This document shows, in pieces, positions 16,364 through 24,701 of a stretch of DNA of 55,317 nucleotides. Position 1 is the first letter of the stretch. Each line of letters opens with the position of its first letter. The notes beneath the pieces are model-generated. The model did not search any database. It saw only the letters and a program-made list of their open reading frames with translations, and had not been told where the DNA came from. The stretch is from positions 1 through 55,317 of the forward strand of contig CANQFZ010000008.1 of NCBI GenBank assembly GCA_947600065.1, read 5' to 3'. The translations under genes and the position numbers were made by a program. This DNA is from an uncultured Clostridia bacterium. GTDB lineage: Bacteria > Bacillota > Clostridia > Oscillospirales > Ruminococcaceae.

Positions 16364-17405
16364 AAACATAAGGATAATAGCCCTTTCCGCGGCGGCTCTC
16401 TTTGCGGCGGGATTTTTGCTGATATTTTCGGACAAGGCGCGCGCTTCTGTTTCAAACGCCGTTTCTGACTGCCTTGAAATAATTATCCCGTCGCTGTTCG
16501 CATTTTCGGCTCTGGCAATGTATCTTCAAAAAAGCGGGCTGTATAAGACCGCTTTAAAGCCGTTTACGTTCGTTCTGTCGAAAATACTGAGAACAGACGA
16601 GGAGATCTGCGGGCTTATATTGCTTTCAAATATCGGGGGATATCCTGTCGGAGCAAGTCTGCTTTCCTCTCTCGTAAGTGAAAACAGGCTCGAAAAAAAC
16701 GACGCGGCAAGGCTTATGTGCTGTTGTTTCGGGAGCGGTCCTTCATTTATAATAGGTATGGTGGGAAAAGTCGTATTCAACAGCGCCATTGCGGGAACAT
16801 TTCTGTTTTTATCGTGCTTTCTATCGTCGCTTGTTATGGCGGCAGTAGTTTTATCAAAAGAAAAGATAACTCTGAAAAAAGCATGCGGCGGGTATGACCT
16901 AAGCGCGGGCTGTTTTATAAATTCTGTTTCCGCCGCGGCAAAGGCGATGTTTTCCGTCTGCACGATGATAGTTATTTTTTCGGTCATTTCTGCGGCACTG
17001 AAAGAAACAGGGGCTTTTTTGCCGCTCGGCGAAAACGCTGTTATATTCTCGTCAATTTTAGAAGTCACGAGGATAAAGGAAATGACTGCGGGAGCAAACT
17101 CAATACCGATATGCGCGGCGCTTCTGAGCTTCGGGGGAGTGTGCGTTGCGCTTCAGATAACGGCGATAGTCGGGGGAAGGATACCTCTCGGAAAATTTCT
17201 GCTGTCGAGGATACCTGCCGCCGCTCTCAGCGCGTTATTTTCGGCACTGTTTTCGCTTTTTCTTCCGAGCATAAGCGAAGAAACCATTGCGGGAAACGCC
17301 TATACAAGCGCTTTTTCGGGGAACGCGGCGCTGTCGGTTTGTCTTATAGCAATGTGCGCGATACTGCTGTTGGGGGAAAATGCGGGGAAACAAAGAGGGG
17401 GATAG
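16347..17405 (+). CDS. YlbJ-like sporulation integral membrane protein
   Basis: The protein has 352 residues and about eight transmembrane segments. NIGGYPVGASLLSSLV and CCCFGSGPSFIIGMVG are characteristic of the nucleoside-recognition (GATE) fold seen in YlbJ and in the spore proteins SpoIIIAF/SpmA-like group. In Bacillus, ylbJ belongs to the mother-cell sporulation regulon and affects heat resistance. The start overlaps the preceding gene by 17 bases, with GGAG 10-15 bases upstream. The 3' end overlaps the oppositely oriented secreted-protein gene by 62 bases, which is unusual. The family assignment is good, and the exact role in this organism is inferred. Confidence 0.8.
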   Translation: MLRNLKNIRIIALSAAALFAAGFLLIFSDKARASVSNAVSDCLEIIIPSLFAFSALAMYLQKSGLYKTALKPFTFVLSKILRTDEEICGLILLSNIGGYPVGASLLSSLVSENRLEKNDAARLMCCCFGSGPSFIIGMVGKVVFNSAIAGTFLFLSCFLSSLVMAAVVLSKEKITLKKACGGYDLSAGCFINSVSAAAKAMFSVCTMIVIFSVISAALKETGAFLPLGENAVIFSSILEVTRIKEMTAGANSIPICAALLSFGGVCVALQITAIVGGRIPLGKFLLSRIPAAALSALFSALFSLFLPSISEETIAGNAYTSAFSGNAALSVCLIAMCAILLLGENAGKQRGG

Positions 17406-18510
17406 CGTTATTCCGAATGCAAGCCGCGACGGGTGTTCCGTATGCGGTGCTTGGCGTGAATTGTTTGGTGGAGCTTGTGCCTAAGTCGAATGTTGATGTT
17501 TTAAGTGCGGTCTGGACGTCGCTGCTGTTGTAGAGGTGGTAGTAGACTTTGATAGATGTTGGCGGTGGGGTGGTTGGTGTGTTTGACGATTTATAGATAT
17601 GAATACCAAATCCCCAGTTTCCTATAGTGCTTGGTGTTTTATAATTACCGGAACTAACTTTTTTACCTGCGGCTGATTTTAATCCTAAAATGTCTTCATC
17701 TAAATACATTGCATTACCGGTCGCCGTTGAAACAGGACCCATAAATGAATGGCTACCATCATACTTTGTAAGTATCTCTAAACTTTCAAACCATGTACCA
17801 TAAAAGGTTATGCCTGCCCAAGGGCAATAATATGTTACTTTTGTTTTATCTTCCTTTTCTACCGTATAAGACTCATATCTTCCCGAAGAGGGCTTTGTTG
17901 TCGTTCGAGTTTTGAATACAGGAATCACATATACAGGTTCTATGATAAAATCGGCTTTTCCTTCCTGTACCATTGTGAAAGCCTCAGCGCCTAAATATTT
18001 CTTTATTATCATATCTACATTATGACCGCCGCTGTATCCGGATACGGTGCAATCTTGCATCATCCAGTCATGCAGTGTAGAACCGTTTCCATGCCAGCTA
18101 CCGCCGCTATAATATATCGCAAGAGGCATACCGCTTGGCATTGTATCTGAGTCAATATATGTTATTGCTGCATCTTGATCTGTACGCGGTCTATAGCCAC
18201 CATAATATGTCATTGCATCGCCTGTGGCAAATTCATAATCAAAATTATTTGACATAATATCCATTATGATGTAACCATTACTGTCTTTCTTTACTTCTCC
18301 GGTTGAACTATCTGCTAAATAGATGCGATATCCAAGTTGGCTGCCATCAAGAGTAAAACCTATTGTTGCATTTGAGCCACCCCATGTATGACCACCGCCC
18401 TCTCCGACGTAACCTGCAAAAGATGTAACTGCTAAAGATACACACATAAGCAATGTCGTGAGAGTAACAAATATACTTTGCCATACATGAGTGCTTTGTT
18501 TTATTTGCAT
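17344..18510 (-). CDS. Secreted protein, probably truncated at the C-terminus
   Basis: The product is 388 residues from ATG 18510, preceded by AAAGGAG; an in-frame start 33 bases earlier lacks a ribosome site. It has a signal peptide (...TTLLMCVSLAVTSFAGYVGEGGG) and an aromatic, Gly- and Ser-rich exported domain. A Pro/Thr linker lies near residue 325 (NTPTTPPPTSIKV). After the linker a new domain begins (YYHLYNSSDVQTAL) but stops after about 60 residues, and the last 20 codons lie on the antisense of the YlbJ-like gene. The coding region is visibly AT-richer than its neighbour. The simplest reading is a longer surface protein cut by deletion or insertion at about 17405-17530. No family was recognised. 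Confidence 0.65.
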   Translation of the reverse strand: MQIKQSTHVWQSIFVTLTTLLMCVSLAVTSFAGYVGEGGGHTWGGSNATIGFTLDGSQLGYRIYLADSSTGEVKKDSNGYIIMDIMSNNFDYEFATGDAMTYYGGYRPRTDQDAAITYIDSDTMPSGMPLAIYYSGGSWHGNGSTLHDWMMQDCTVSGYSGGHNVDMIIKKYLGAEAFTMVQEGKADFIIEPVYVIPVFKTRTTTKPSSGRYESYTVEKEDKTKVTYYCPWAGITFYGTWFESLEILTKYDGSHSFMGPVSTATGNAMYLDEDILGLKSAAGKKVSSGNYKTPSTIGNWGFGIHIYKSSNTPTTPPPTSIKVYYHLYNSSDVQTALKTSTFDLGTSSTKQFTPSTAYGTPVAACIRNNAIPLFVSPHFPPTAVSRTLL

Positions 18511-18546
18511 ATTAAAATCTCCTTTTCTAAAGTATTTTAGCAAATA

Positions 18547-18696
18547 TTAATATGGCACTATTACGCCTGTAAAAGAACCGTACAGGACTACAGTAATTAG
18601 TGCCACAATAAATGTAAAGCAGACTATATCATATAAAAAACTTAAAGTTGAAAGTAATAAACTTTGCCATACATGTACACTTTGTTTTAAATTCAT
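18547..18696 (-). CDS. Small membrane peptide (49 residues)
   Basis: The ATG at 18696 is preceded by GAAAGGAG and reads 49 codons to TAA at 18547. The peptide starts MNLKQSVHVWQS, sharing 9 of 12 residues with the start of the secreted protein downstream (MQIKQSTHVWQS), and continues as one hydrophobic helix (CFTFIVALITVVLYGSF). The DNA is also similar around the start. It may be a remnant of a duplicated secretion leader or a genuine small membrane protein. It lies 36 bases before the next gene, consistent with co-transcription. No family was recognised. Confidence 0.6.
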   Translation of the reverse strand: MNLKQSVHVWQSLLLSTLSFLYDIVCFTFIVALITVVLYGSFTGVIVPY

Positions 18697-18726
18697 TTTG
18701 TTTACTCCTTTCATAGAAATAGTAAA

Positions 18727-18748
18727 CCCTCGGTTATTTCACCGAGGG
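18727..18748 (-). terminator. Hairpin between lipoprotein and small peptide genes
   Basis: CCCTCGGT (18727-18734) pairs with ACCGAGGG (18741-18748). On the minus strand it is followed by TTTACTATTT. It could terminate or attenuate transcription between the lipoprotein and the 49-residue peptide. Confidence 0.5.
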
Positions 18749-18775
18749 CTAAAAAACATTCTATGTAAACTTAAT

Positions 18776-19420
18776 TTAATCCCAGTCAATTGGAGGTAAA
18801 TCTTGCATATCAGGGTAAACTATATTGTTATCAAGAGGTGGTTTACCGGCATTATAGTCTTCTTCGCTATACCAGAATCTTCTACCAACATTCCAAAAAC
18901 GTCCGCCTGGCTTATCTACCCATTTACCTTCAGGCGTTTGACCTATATGTCCCCAGCCGCCACCATTTCCATCACTGTGCCAAACTGCACTGCTGTTGCT
19001 CTGTACGGGTGTTGACTGCGCCGGCGTGCTTGATGAGCTTTGAGCGGGCTTTGATGATGATGCAGGCTTGCTCGAAGAGCTGCTAGATGGGGTTGATGAG
19101 GATTGAGTGGGAGTTGAGCTTGAAGAGCTTGACAAACTTGACGAATTTTCCGCGCTTTGACTGCTTAACTCGCTCGATGATCCGGAATCGGGCTTAAAAT
19201 TATTATTATTACTACTATAATTATTATTATTTAAATAAGACGAACTTGAACTAAAATCATTGGTTAAATTCGAGTTTGAATTTTCGCTGTTTTCTGATGA
19301 AAAAGTGCTGTTTTCGGACGAATTTTGCACCTGCGAATTTTCGCCAGCTTCGTTTGCCCTCGGAGAACACCCCGCGAGCAGGATAACTGCGATTGCCGCT
19401 ATAACCGTAAATTTTTTCAT
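18776..19420 (-). CDS. Ser/Asn-rich lipoprotein
   Basis: The protein has 214 residues. MKKFTVIAAIAVILLAGC is a lipoprotein signal with the lipobox LAGC. Residues 20-145 are a low-complexity Ser, Asn, Pro and Thr linker with glutamine, probably crossing the cell wall. The last 70 residues form a compact acidic, aromatic domain (VWHSDGNGGGWGHIGQTPEG...FWNVGRRFWYSEEDY...PPIDWD) that is not recognised. Its start overlaps the thioesterase stop codon by four bases (ATGA), yet a hairpin separates it from the next gene. The linker is repetitive at DNA level, which favours slippage. Confidence 0.75.
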   Translation of the reverse strand: MKKFTVIAAIAVILLAGCSPRANEAGENSQVQNSSENSTFSSENSENSNSNLTNDFSSSSSYLNNNNYSSNNNNFKPDSGSSSELSSQSAENSSSLSSSSSSTPTQSSSTPSSSSSSKPASSSKPAQSSSSTPAQSTPVQSNSSAVWHSDGNGGGWGHIGQTPEGKWVDKPGGRFWNVGRRFWYSEEDYNAGKPPLDNNIVYPDMQDLPPIDWD

Positions 19421-19854
19421 GTCGTTTCCTCCTCGTCAATTTTCGCATATCTTTCCAGCACCGTGAAAAATTCGGGACATTGCTTTTTGAAATTTATCGG
19501 CTTGAAAGTCTTTGCGTCAACAAAGCCGTGGGAGCTTGTTCCCTCGGCAAGAATACCGCTCTCGCCCTTTTTTTCCACGGTATACGAAAACTCTATCTTC
19601 GCGGCGTTCAGGCGAGTTATCCTCGCGGTTATAACAAGCTCGTCGTCGTATTTCGCGGGCAGTCTGTATTTACAGGTTATCCCCGCAACGGGGAGCATTA
19701 TCCCCGATTTTTCTATCTCCGCATAGCTCATTCCCGCGGCTTTTATATAATCCGTCCGCGCTATCTCGAACCATACGGGATATACTGCATGGTGTACAAC
19801 GCCCATACAGTCGGTTTCCGCATATCGCACGGTAATATAGGTCTTGTTTGGCAT
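19417..19854 (-). CDS. Acyl-CoA thioesterase, YbgC/4HBT hotdog family
   Basis: The protein has 145 residues, the normal size of a single hotdog-fold thioesterase. The family signature is clear near the N-terminus: VRYAETDCMGVVHHAVYPVW, with the catalytic Asp in ETD and the following V-V-H-H loop, then FEIARTDYIKAAGMSY. These enzymes hydrolyse short- or medium-chain acyl-CoA or acyl-ACP. The stop codon overlaps the lipoprotein start, so the two share a transcript, although no functional link is apparent. A family C repeat lies upstream, between it and trkH. Confidence 0.9.
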   Translation of the reverse strand: MPNKTYITVRYAETDCMGVVHHAVYPVWFEIARTDYIKAAGMSYAEIEKSGIMLPVAGITCKYRLPAKYDDELVITARITRLNAAKIEFSYTVEKKGESGILAEGTSSHGFVDAKTFKPINFKKQCPEFFTVLERYAKIDEEETT

Positions 19855-19872
19855 TTTATCCTCCTTTTTTAT

Positions 19873-20027
19873 CAGACTGTATATAAATCCCCATCTGCGT
19901 TGTCAACGCCACAGCGTTTTGCGCGTAGCGCATAATGCGAACAGCCACAAAGGCTAGTTGCAGTGGCGTTTCAGCGTTGCACGCAAAGCGTTCAACGCGT
20001 GCATACTGGGGCTTTCTATACAGTCTG
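19873..20027. repeat. Family C MITE-like element, copy 1 (155 bp)
   Basis: Terminal inverted repeats are CAGACTGTATATAAA at the left and CTTTCTATACAGTCTG at the right, with CCCCATCTGCGTTGTCA and ACTGGGG inside them. The interior contains AGCCACAAAGGCTAGTTGCAG, which is shared with the other three copies. It carries no coding potential and could fold into one long hairpin. It sits between trkH and the thioesterase gene. Confidence 0.85.
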
Positions 20028-20054
20028 AAATTTGACTATTTATTCAAGCTGTTT

Positions 20055-21491
20055 TTATTTTTTCCATGTCGCAGGCGTAAACAACAGTAACATCGGGAAT
20101 AGTTCGAGCCTTCCCGCGAGCATATCGAATATAAGCACGATCTTGCTCAACACCGAGAAGAAGCCGAAATTCGCCGTAGGTCCTACCAGCTCAAGACCCG
20201 GACCTATGTTGTTGACGGTCGCCGCGACAGCCGTAAAGTTTGTTATCAAGTCATGCTCGTCAAACGATATAAGTACCATAGACGCCACAAACAGCAGCAG
20301 ATATGCCACTATAAACACGCTCACCGAGCGCACCGTTTCATGGTCGACGGGTCTTCCGCCGAGCTTTACTTTTTTCACTTGATTAGGATGTATCATAACG
20401 AGCAGTTCTTTTCCGAGACTTTTAAACAGAATAATTATTCTCGAAACCTTTATTCCTCCGCCCGTACTTCCCGCGCAAGCGCCTATAAACATAAGCAGGA
20501 CAAGTATCGTTCTTGAAAGTTCGGGCCATGGGTTAAAATCAACTGTCGAAAAGCCCGTTGTTGAGATAATGGACGAGACCGCAAACGAGGAATCAAGAAA
20601 AGCTTCTCCCAGATTTCCGACCATGCTTCTTATGTTAAATGCAATAATGGTTATCGAAACGGCGACTATTGCAAAGAATATGCAGACCTCGGAGGTCAGC
20701 GCGTCTTTTATCTTGCCTTTTATTAAAAAGAAGTAGCTGTTGAAATTGACCGAAAACAAAAGCATAAACACTATAACTACTATCTGTATATATGCCGAAA
20801 AGCCGCCTATGCTCGTGTTGTAAATTCCAAAACCGCCCGTGCCCGCAGTAGCAAACGAAGTATTAAGCGCCTCAAACGGCGTCATTCCTCCCGCTATAAG
20901 CAGAATAAACTCCGCCAGCGTAAGCACGAAATATATAGCGTACAGCAAAAGCGCGGTAGTTTTTACTCGCGGCACGAGCTTGCTTACAGACGGACCCGGC
21001 GACTCGGCTTTCATTATGTGCATATTCTGCGCGCCCGATAGCCTTACAAACGCCATTATAAACACAAGCACGCCCATTCCGCCGACCCAGTGGGTAAAGC
21101 TTCTCCAGATGAGCATGGATCTTGAGAGCTTTTCAACGTCGCTCAGTATGCTCGCGCCCGTCGTTGTAAATCCCGAAACCGTTTCAAAAAGCGCGTCGAT
21201 ATAGGACGGTATCTCCCCCGAAAGGAAAAACGGAAGCGCCCCGAACACCGACAATACTATCCAGCTTAGCGATACTATAACATAACCGTCGCGGGAATAG
21301 AGCTTTTTGTCCTGCGGCTTTTTTATTTTTGTCAGCAATAATCCAATCGCCAGGCATATCGCCGCAGTAACGGCGAACCACAATATGGCGCTTTCTCCGT
21401 AACAAACGGCGGTTATCGCGGGGACTGTCATAAATATGGCTTCAAATATCAATATCCAGCCAAGGATATAAGTTATCATTCTGTAATTCAT
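20055..21491 (-). CDS. trkH: Potassium uptake protein TrkH
   Basis: The protein has 478 residues and about ten membrane segments. Each of the four pore loops of a K+ channel-like transporter is recognisable: TVSGFTTTGASIL, TAGTGGFGIYN, SSIISTTGFSTVDF and GACAGSTGGGIKVSR. TrkH forms the membrane channel of a K+ uptake system gated by the NAD- and nucleotide-binding TrkA ring. The gene lies 12 bases downstream of trkA. There is no strong ribosome site (GGGTAAAG upstream), so translation may depend on coupling. The length is normal. Confidence 0.95.
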   Translation of the reverse strand: MNYRMITYILGWILIFEAIFMTVPAITAVCYGESAILWFAVTAAICLAIGLLLTKIKKPQDKKLYSRDGYVIVSLSWIVLSVFGALPFFLSGEIPSYIDALFETVSGFTTTGASILSDVEKLSRSMLIWRSFTHWVGGMGVLVFIMAFVRLSGAQNMHIMKAESPGPSVSKLVPRVKTTALLLYAIYFVLTLAEFILLIAGGMTPFEALNTSFATAGTGGFGIYNTSIGGFSAYIQIVVIVFMLLFSVNFNSYFFLIKGKIKDALTSEVCIFFAIVAVSITIIAFNIRSMVGNLGEAFLDSSFAVSSIISTTGFSTVDFNPWPELSRTILVLLMFIGACAGSTGGGIKVSRIIILFKSLGKELLVMIHPNQVKKVKLGGRPVDHETVRSVSVFIVAYLLLFVASMVLISFDEHDLITNFTAVAATVNNIGPGLELVGPTANFGFFSVLSKIVLIFDMLAGRLELFPMLLLFTPATWKK

Positions 21492-21503
21492 AAACTTTAC
21501 CCG

Positions 21504-22862
21504 TTATCTGAGAATATCCGTAATATCGTGAAGCTCGGAATCCGCCGAAACAATAACCACGGTATCTCCCTTTTTAATAGTATCGGAGCCGCGCGGGATA
21601 ACGACTTTTTTATCGCGCAGTATCGCCGCGACAAGTATCCCGTCTTTAAGTTTCAGCTTCATAAGCGGTTCTTCGGTCACCGCGCTGGAATCGCGAATGA
21701 TAAACTCCGCCGCTTCTATCTTGCCTTTAATGACCTGGTGGAGCTGCTCGACGTTGCTTCCCTGCGCATTTTTGAGCGAACGTACATAGCGCACTATCGT
21801 ATCTGAAGTTATGCTCTTGGGATAAATTATAGTGTCAAGGTCAAGATGTTTTATTACGTCCTCAAAATCAATTCTGTTTATCTTCGTCACAAGCTTTGCG
21901 TTGCCTTCGCTTCGCGCAAACAACGACAGGAGAATGTTTTCCTCGTCAAGGTTTGTAAGAGCAACAAACGCTCCCGCCTGCTGCAAGCCTTCTTCGAGAA
22001 GAACTTCCTGGTCCGAAGCGTCGCCGTTTATGACCATAACGGCGTTTCCCCACTGTGCGCAAAGCTCGTCGCTGCGCTCGGCGTCTTTTTCTATTATCTT
22101 TACGGACACCCCGTCGTTTACAAGTATATCGCAAAGATAATGTCCTATCTCGCCGCCGCCTACTATCATCGCGTCTTTTACGGATTTTGACTTGTAGTTT
22201 ATCTTTCTGAAAAAGTCGTTTGCTTTTTTGGGAGAGGCGATTATGGAAATAACGTCGCGCTCCTCAAATACGGTGTTTCCGTTTGCTATATAAGCGTCGT
22301 CGCCGCGCTCTATCGTGCATACAAGAACATCACAGCCGAGCTTTGAAGAAAGCTCTTTTACGGCAAGTCCGACGAGCGGGCAGTTTTCGGGCAATCTGAG
22401 CTTTATAAGCTCAACTCTCCCCCTGCAGAATGTATCTATCTTCATAGCCGAGGGGAAGCGCAGAACTCTTGCTATTTCAGCAGCAGCAGCCTGTTCGGGA
22501 TTTATGACCATAGCAAGACCCAACTCGTCCTTTAAAAACGGCGCTTCACTGCTGTACTGCGGGCTTCTTACTCTGGCAATGGTCTTGCAGTTGCCCGCTT
22601 TCTTTGCAATAAGGCAGCACAGAAGATTGAGCTCGTCCGAGCCCGTAACGGCGATCATAAGGTCGGCGTGTTCTATGCCCGCTTCCTGCTGGACAAGGTG
22701 CGTCGCGCCGTTTCCCGTAACTCCCATAACGTCGCATTTTGACGATACTTCGCTTAGCTTTTTCGCGTCCGTATCTATAACGGTTATGTTGTTTCCCTGT
22801 TCATTCAGCTGCTCCGCAAGAGCCTCTCCTACTTTTCCGCAGCCTATTATAATAATGTCCAA
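21504..22862 (-). CDS. trkA: Potassium uptake regulatory protein TrkA
   Basis: The protein has 452 residues with the duplicated architecture of Gram-negative-type TrkA: RCK_N (Rossmann GCGKVGEALAEQL near residue 8), RCK_C, a second RCK_N (IVGGGEIGHYLCDIL near 232) and a second RCK_C. Each Rossmann fold binds NAD(H) or ATP and gates TrkH. It starts with TTG at 22862, with AAGGAG eleven bases upstream. The leader is unusual: a consensus promoter at 23098-23126 is followed by three tandem 64-bp repeats before the start codon. Potassium uptake of this kind is often controlled by c-di-AMP, but no known riboswitch was recognised. Confidence 0.95.
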   Translation of the reverse strand: MDIIIIGCGKVGEALAEQLNEQGNNITVIDTDAKKLSEVSSKCDVMGVTGNGATHLVQQEAGIEHADLMIAVTGSDELNLLCCLIAKKAGNCKTIARVRSPQYSSEAPFLKDELGLAMVINPEQAAAAEIARVLRFPSAMKIDTFCRGRVELIKLRLPENCPLVGLAVKELSSKLGCDVLVCTIERGDDAYIANGNTVFEERDVISIIASPKKANDFFRKINYKSKSVKDAMIVGGGEIGHYLCDILVNDGVSVKIIEKDAERSDELCAQWGNAVMVINGDASDQEVLLEEGLQQAGAFVALTNLDEENILLSLFARSEGNAKLVTKINRIDFEDVIKHLDLDTIIYPKSITSDTIVRYVRSLKNAQGSNVEQLHQVIKGKIEAAEFIIRDSSAVTEEPLMKLKLKDGILVAAILRDKKVVIPRGSDTIKKGDTVVIVSADSELHDITDILR

Positions 22863-22880
22863 AGGCTAATTATCTCCTTT

Positions 22881-23071
22881 TTAGATGTAAGAAATAAGAG
22901 GTAAGAGGTAAGAATTGGGGTCAATACGTTTTTCTCTTACCCTTTTAGATGTAAGAAATTAGAGGTAAGAGGTAAGAATTGAGGTCAATACGTTTTTCTC
23001 TTACCCTTTTAGATGTAAGAAATTAGAGGTAAGAGGTAAGAATTGGAGGCAATACGTTTTTCTCTTACCTA
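22881..23071 (-). repeat. Three tandem 64-bp repeats in the trkA leader
   Basis: Units begin with TTAGATGTAAGAAAT at 22881, 22945 and 23009, with a 64-base period and very few differences. On the minus strand each unit reads GGTAAGAG, a spacer with ACGTATTGACC, then CTTACCTCTTACC, so each can form a hairpin. The array lies between the trkA promoter and the start codon. The repeat shares the TAAGAGG motif with family B. Confidence 0.85.
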
Positions 23072-23097
23072 TTGTATTTAAGATTGAATACTCATAT

Positions 23098-23126
23098 ATT
23101 ATATACCTTTTAAATCCAAATGTCAA
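23098..23126 (-). promoter_or_regulatory. Promoter of trkA-trkH
   Basis: On the minus strand TTGACA (23121-23126) and TATAAT (23098-23103) are 17 bases apart. This gives a leader of about 230 bases that includes all three 64-bp repeats. Confidence 0.8.
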
Positions 23127-23156
23127 TAAATTTCCGAAAAGAGGTTTTAATAATAT

Positions 23157-23235
23157 AAAACATATTTGTGGTTCTTTTCAGATGTTGTTTCTTCAAATAA
23201 CGTTTGAAAAGAAACACAAATAGGTTACTATACGA
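23157..23235. repeat. Family D imperfect palindrome
   Basis: ATTTGTGGTTCTTTTCA is answered by TGAAAAGAAACACAAAT across about 25 bases. Copies or half copies occur near 11600, 38573 and 53470, usually beside family B. It lies between the trkA and thiS promoters. Confidence 0.65.
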
Positions 23236-23292
23236 TCCGAACAGCGTATAGCTGTTTTTGTCAACATTTTGAGCATTAACCTTTTTAAACTA

Positions 23293-23321
23293 TTGACTTT
23301 ATAAAAAAACAATGCTATAAT
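23293..23321 (+). promoter_or_regulatory. Promoter of the thi operon
   Basis: TTGACT (23293-23298) and TATAAT (23316-23321) are 17 bases apart. The leader to thiS is only about 40 bases, too short for a TPP riboswitch. Confidence 0.8.
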
Positions 23322-23368
23322 AATGACGGGTCATACCACCTATAGAAAGTCCGAAAGGAAAAGTAATT

Positions 23369-23563
23369 ATGGCAAGAATTAACGGAGAAGAAATAAACGC
23401 CGAAAACGCGCTGATTTCCGAATATCTCGAAAATACGGGATATTCGCCCGAGCGCGTGGCGGTCATGGTAAACGGCGAGATACTGCCGAAAACGGAATAC
23501 GCGAAAACAAGGATTTCCGACAACGACGAAATTGAAGTTGTAGGATTTGTAGGCGGGGGATAA
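23369..23563 (+). CDS. thiS: Sulfur carrier protein ThiS
   Basis: The protein has 64 residues with the beta-grasp ubiquitin-like fold (INGEEINAENALISEYLENTG...ERVAVMVNGEILPK) and the C-terminal diglycine needed for adenylation and thiocarboxylate formation (EVVGFVGGG). It carries sulfur to the thiazole moiety of thiamine. The gene is first in the operon and five bases precede the thiF start. GAAAGGAA is the ribosome site. The family assignment is firm. Confidence 0.9.
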   Translation: MARINGEEINAENALISEYLENTGYSPERVAVMVNGEILPKTEYAKTRISDNDEIEVVGFVGGG

Positions 23564-23568
23564 TTTAA

Positions 23569-24207
23569 GTGGAAATTACCGAAGAAGAATTTTCAAGAGC
23601 GGTAAATTCGCGCTCAAAGTTCCCGATATATGAAAAGATGAAAAAAGCCGTAATAGGCGTTGCGGGGCTTGGGGGCTTAGGGTCGAATATTGCCTGCGCG
23701 CTTGCGAGGAGCGGCGCGGGAACAATTATCGCCGCAGATTTTGACACAGTTGAACTCTCCAACATAAACCGACAGATGTATACCTTAAAGCACCTCGGAA
23801 TGAAAAAAACTTTGGCGATAAAAGAGATAATAAGCGAAATAAACCCATTCTGCAATGTTATAACATATGATATGTTCATTGACGAAAAGAACTGCACGGA
23901 AATTTTCGGAGGCTGTCAGATAGTCTGCGAGGCGTTCGACAATGCGCAAAGCAAAGCCGTTCTTGTAAACACATTGCTTTCAAGCAACAAGAAAGTAAAG
24001 GTCATCTCGGGCTCGGGTATGGCGGGCTTTGGCAGAGCGAACGACATTACTACCCGGACAATTTCGGACAGGTTTTTTATCTGCGGGGATATGAAAACAG
24101 ACGTTGCAGACGGAGAGGGGCTTACCGCTTCGAGAGTTATGATTTGCGCAGGGCATCAGGCAAGCAAGGCTGTGGAGATAATTTTGAAAAATCATGATAA
24201 ATATTAG
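23569..24207 (+). CDS. thiF: ThiS adenylyltransferase ThiF (family 2)
   Basis: The protein has 212 residues starting at GTG 23569, with GGCGGGGG upstream. The ATP-binding loop GVAGLGGLGSNIACALARSG and the following ADFDTVELSNINRQ are those of the E1-like ThiF/MoeB family. It activates the ThiS C-terminus as an acyl-adenylate. At 212 residues it is shorter than E. coli ThiF and matches the short family 2 found in Clostridia, which lacks the usual zinc tetracysteine. Its last 14 bases overlap the GNAT gene. Confidence 0.9.
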   Translation: MEITEEEFSRAVNSRSKFPIYEKMKKAVIGVAGLGGLGSNIACALARSGAGTIIAADFDTVELSNINRQMYTLKHLGMKKTLAIKEIISEINPFCNVITYDMFIDEKNCTEIFGGCQIVCEAFDNAQSKAVLVNTLLSSNKKVKVISGSGMAGFGRANDITTRTISDRFFICGDMKTDVADGEGLTASRVMICAGHQASKAVEIILKNHDKY

Positions 24208-24637
24208 GATAATGACAGTTGAGGATTTTGACGGCATATACGATTTGTGGATAAACACAAAGGGCATGGGGCTTAATTCCTCAGACGACACCAAGGACGG
24301 CATAACAAGATTTCTTAAGCGCAATCCCACGACAAACTTTGTAGCCTGTGACAACGGCAAAATTGTCGGCACAATACTTTCAGGGCACGACGGGCGCAGG
24401 GGCTATATCTATCACACTGCGGTACTTGAAGCGTACAGAAACAGGGGTATAGCGCGTAAGCTTGTCGACTGCGTGATTGACGCTCTTGATAAAGAGGGCA
24501 TAAACAAAGCGGCGCTTGTTGTTTTTGAGAGGAATAATCTCGGAAATGAATTTTGGGAAAAAATGGGGTTTACTGTAAGAACAGACATAGTATACCGCAA
24601 TAAAAATATACATGAGTTTAAAAGGATTGACACATAA
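24194..24637 (+). CDS. GNAT-family N-acetyltransferase
   Basis: The protein has 147 residues. The acetyl-CoA binding segment is AVLEAYRNRGIARKLVDCVID near residue 75, and the C-terminal ALVVFERNNLGNEFWEKMGF is typical of the fold. The substrate is not predictable. It overlaps thiF by 14 bases, and thiH follows 64 bases later. A GNAT gene here, where thiG would be expected in many thi operons, is unusual. It could be a passenger or act on a thiazole intermediate, but that is speculation. Confidence 0.88.
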   Translation: MINIRIMTVEDFDGIYDLWINTKGMGLNSSDDTKDGITRFLKRNPTTNFVACDNGKIVGTILSGHDGRRGYIYHTAVLEAYRNRGIARKLVDCVIDALDKEGINKAALVVFERNNLGNEFWEKMGFTVRTDIVYRNKNIHEFKRIDT

Positions 24638-24701
24638 CTGCTTTTGAAAAAACCGCCCATTATAGGTGGATAAAATATAACAGAATAAAGGAAGGCAAAA
24701 A

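Noticed and set aside
22881-23071. CRISPR array from the 64-bp repeats
   Set aside because: There are only three head-to-tail units with no unique spacers, and no cas gene is near.
23322-23368. TPP riboswitch before thiS
   Set aside because: The space from the promoter to thiS is only about 47 bases, and no CTGAGA or THI-box segment is visible.
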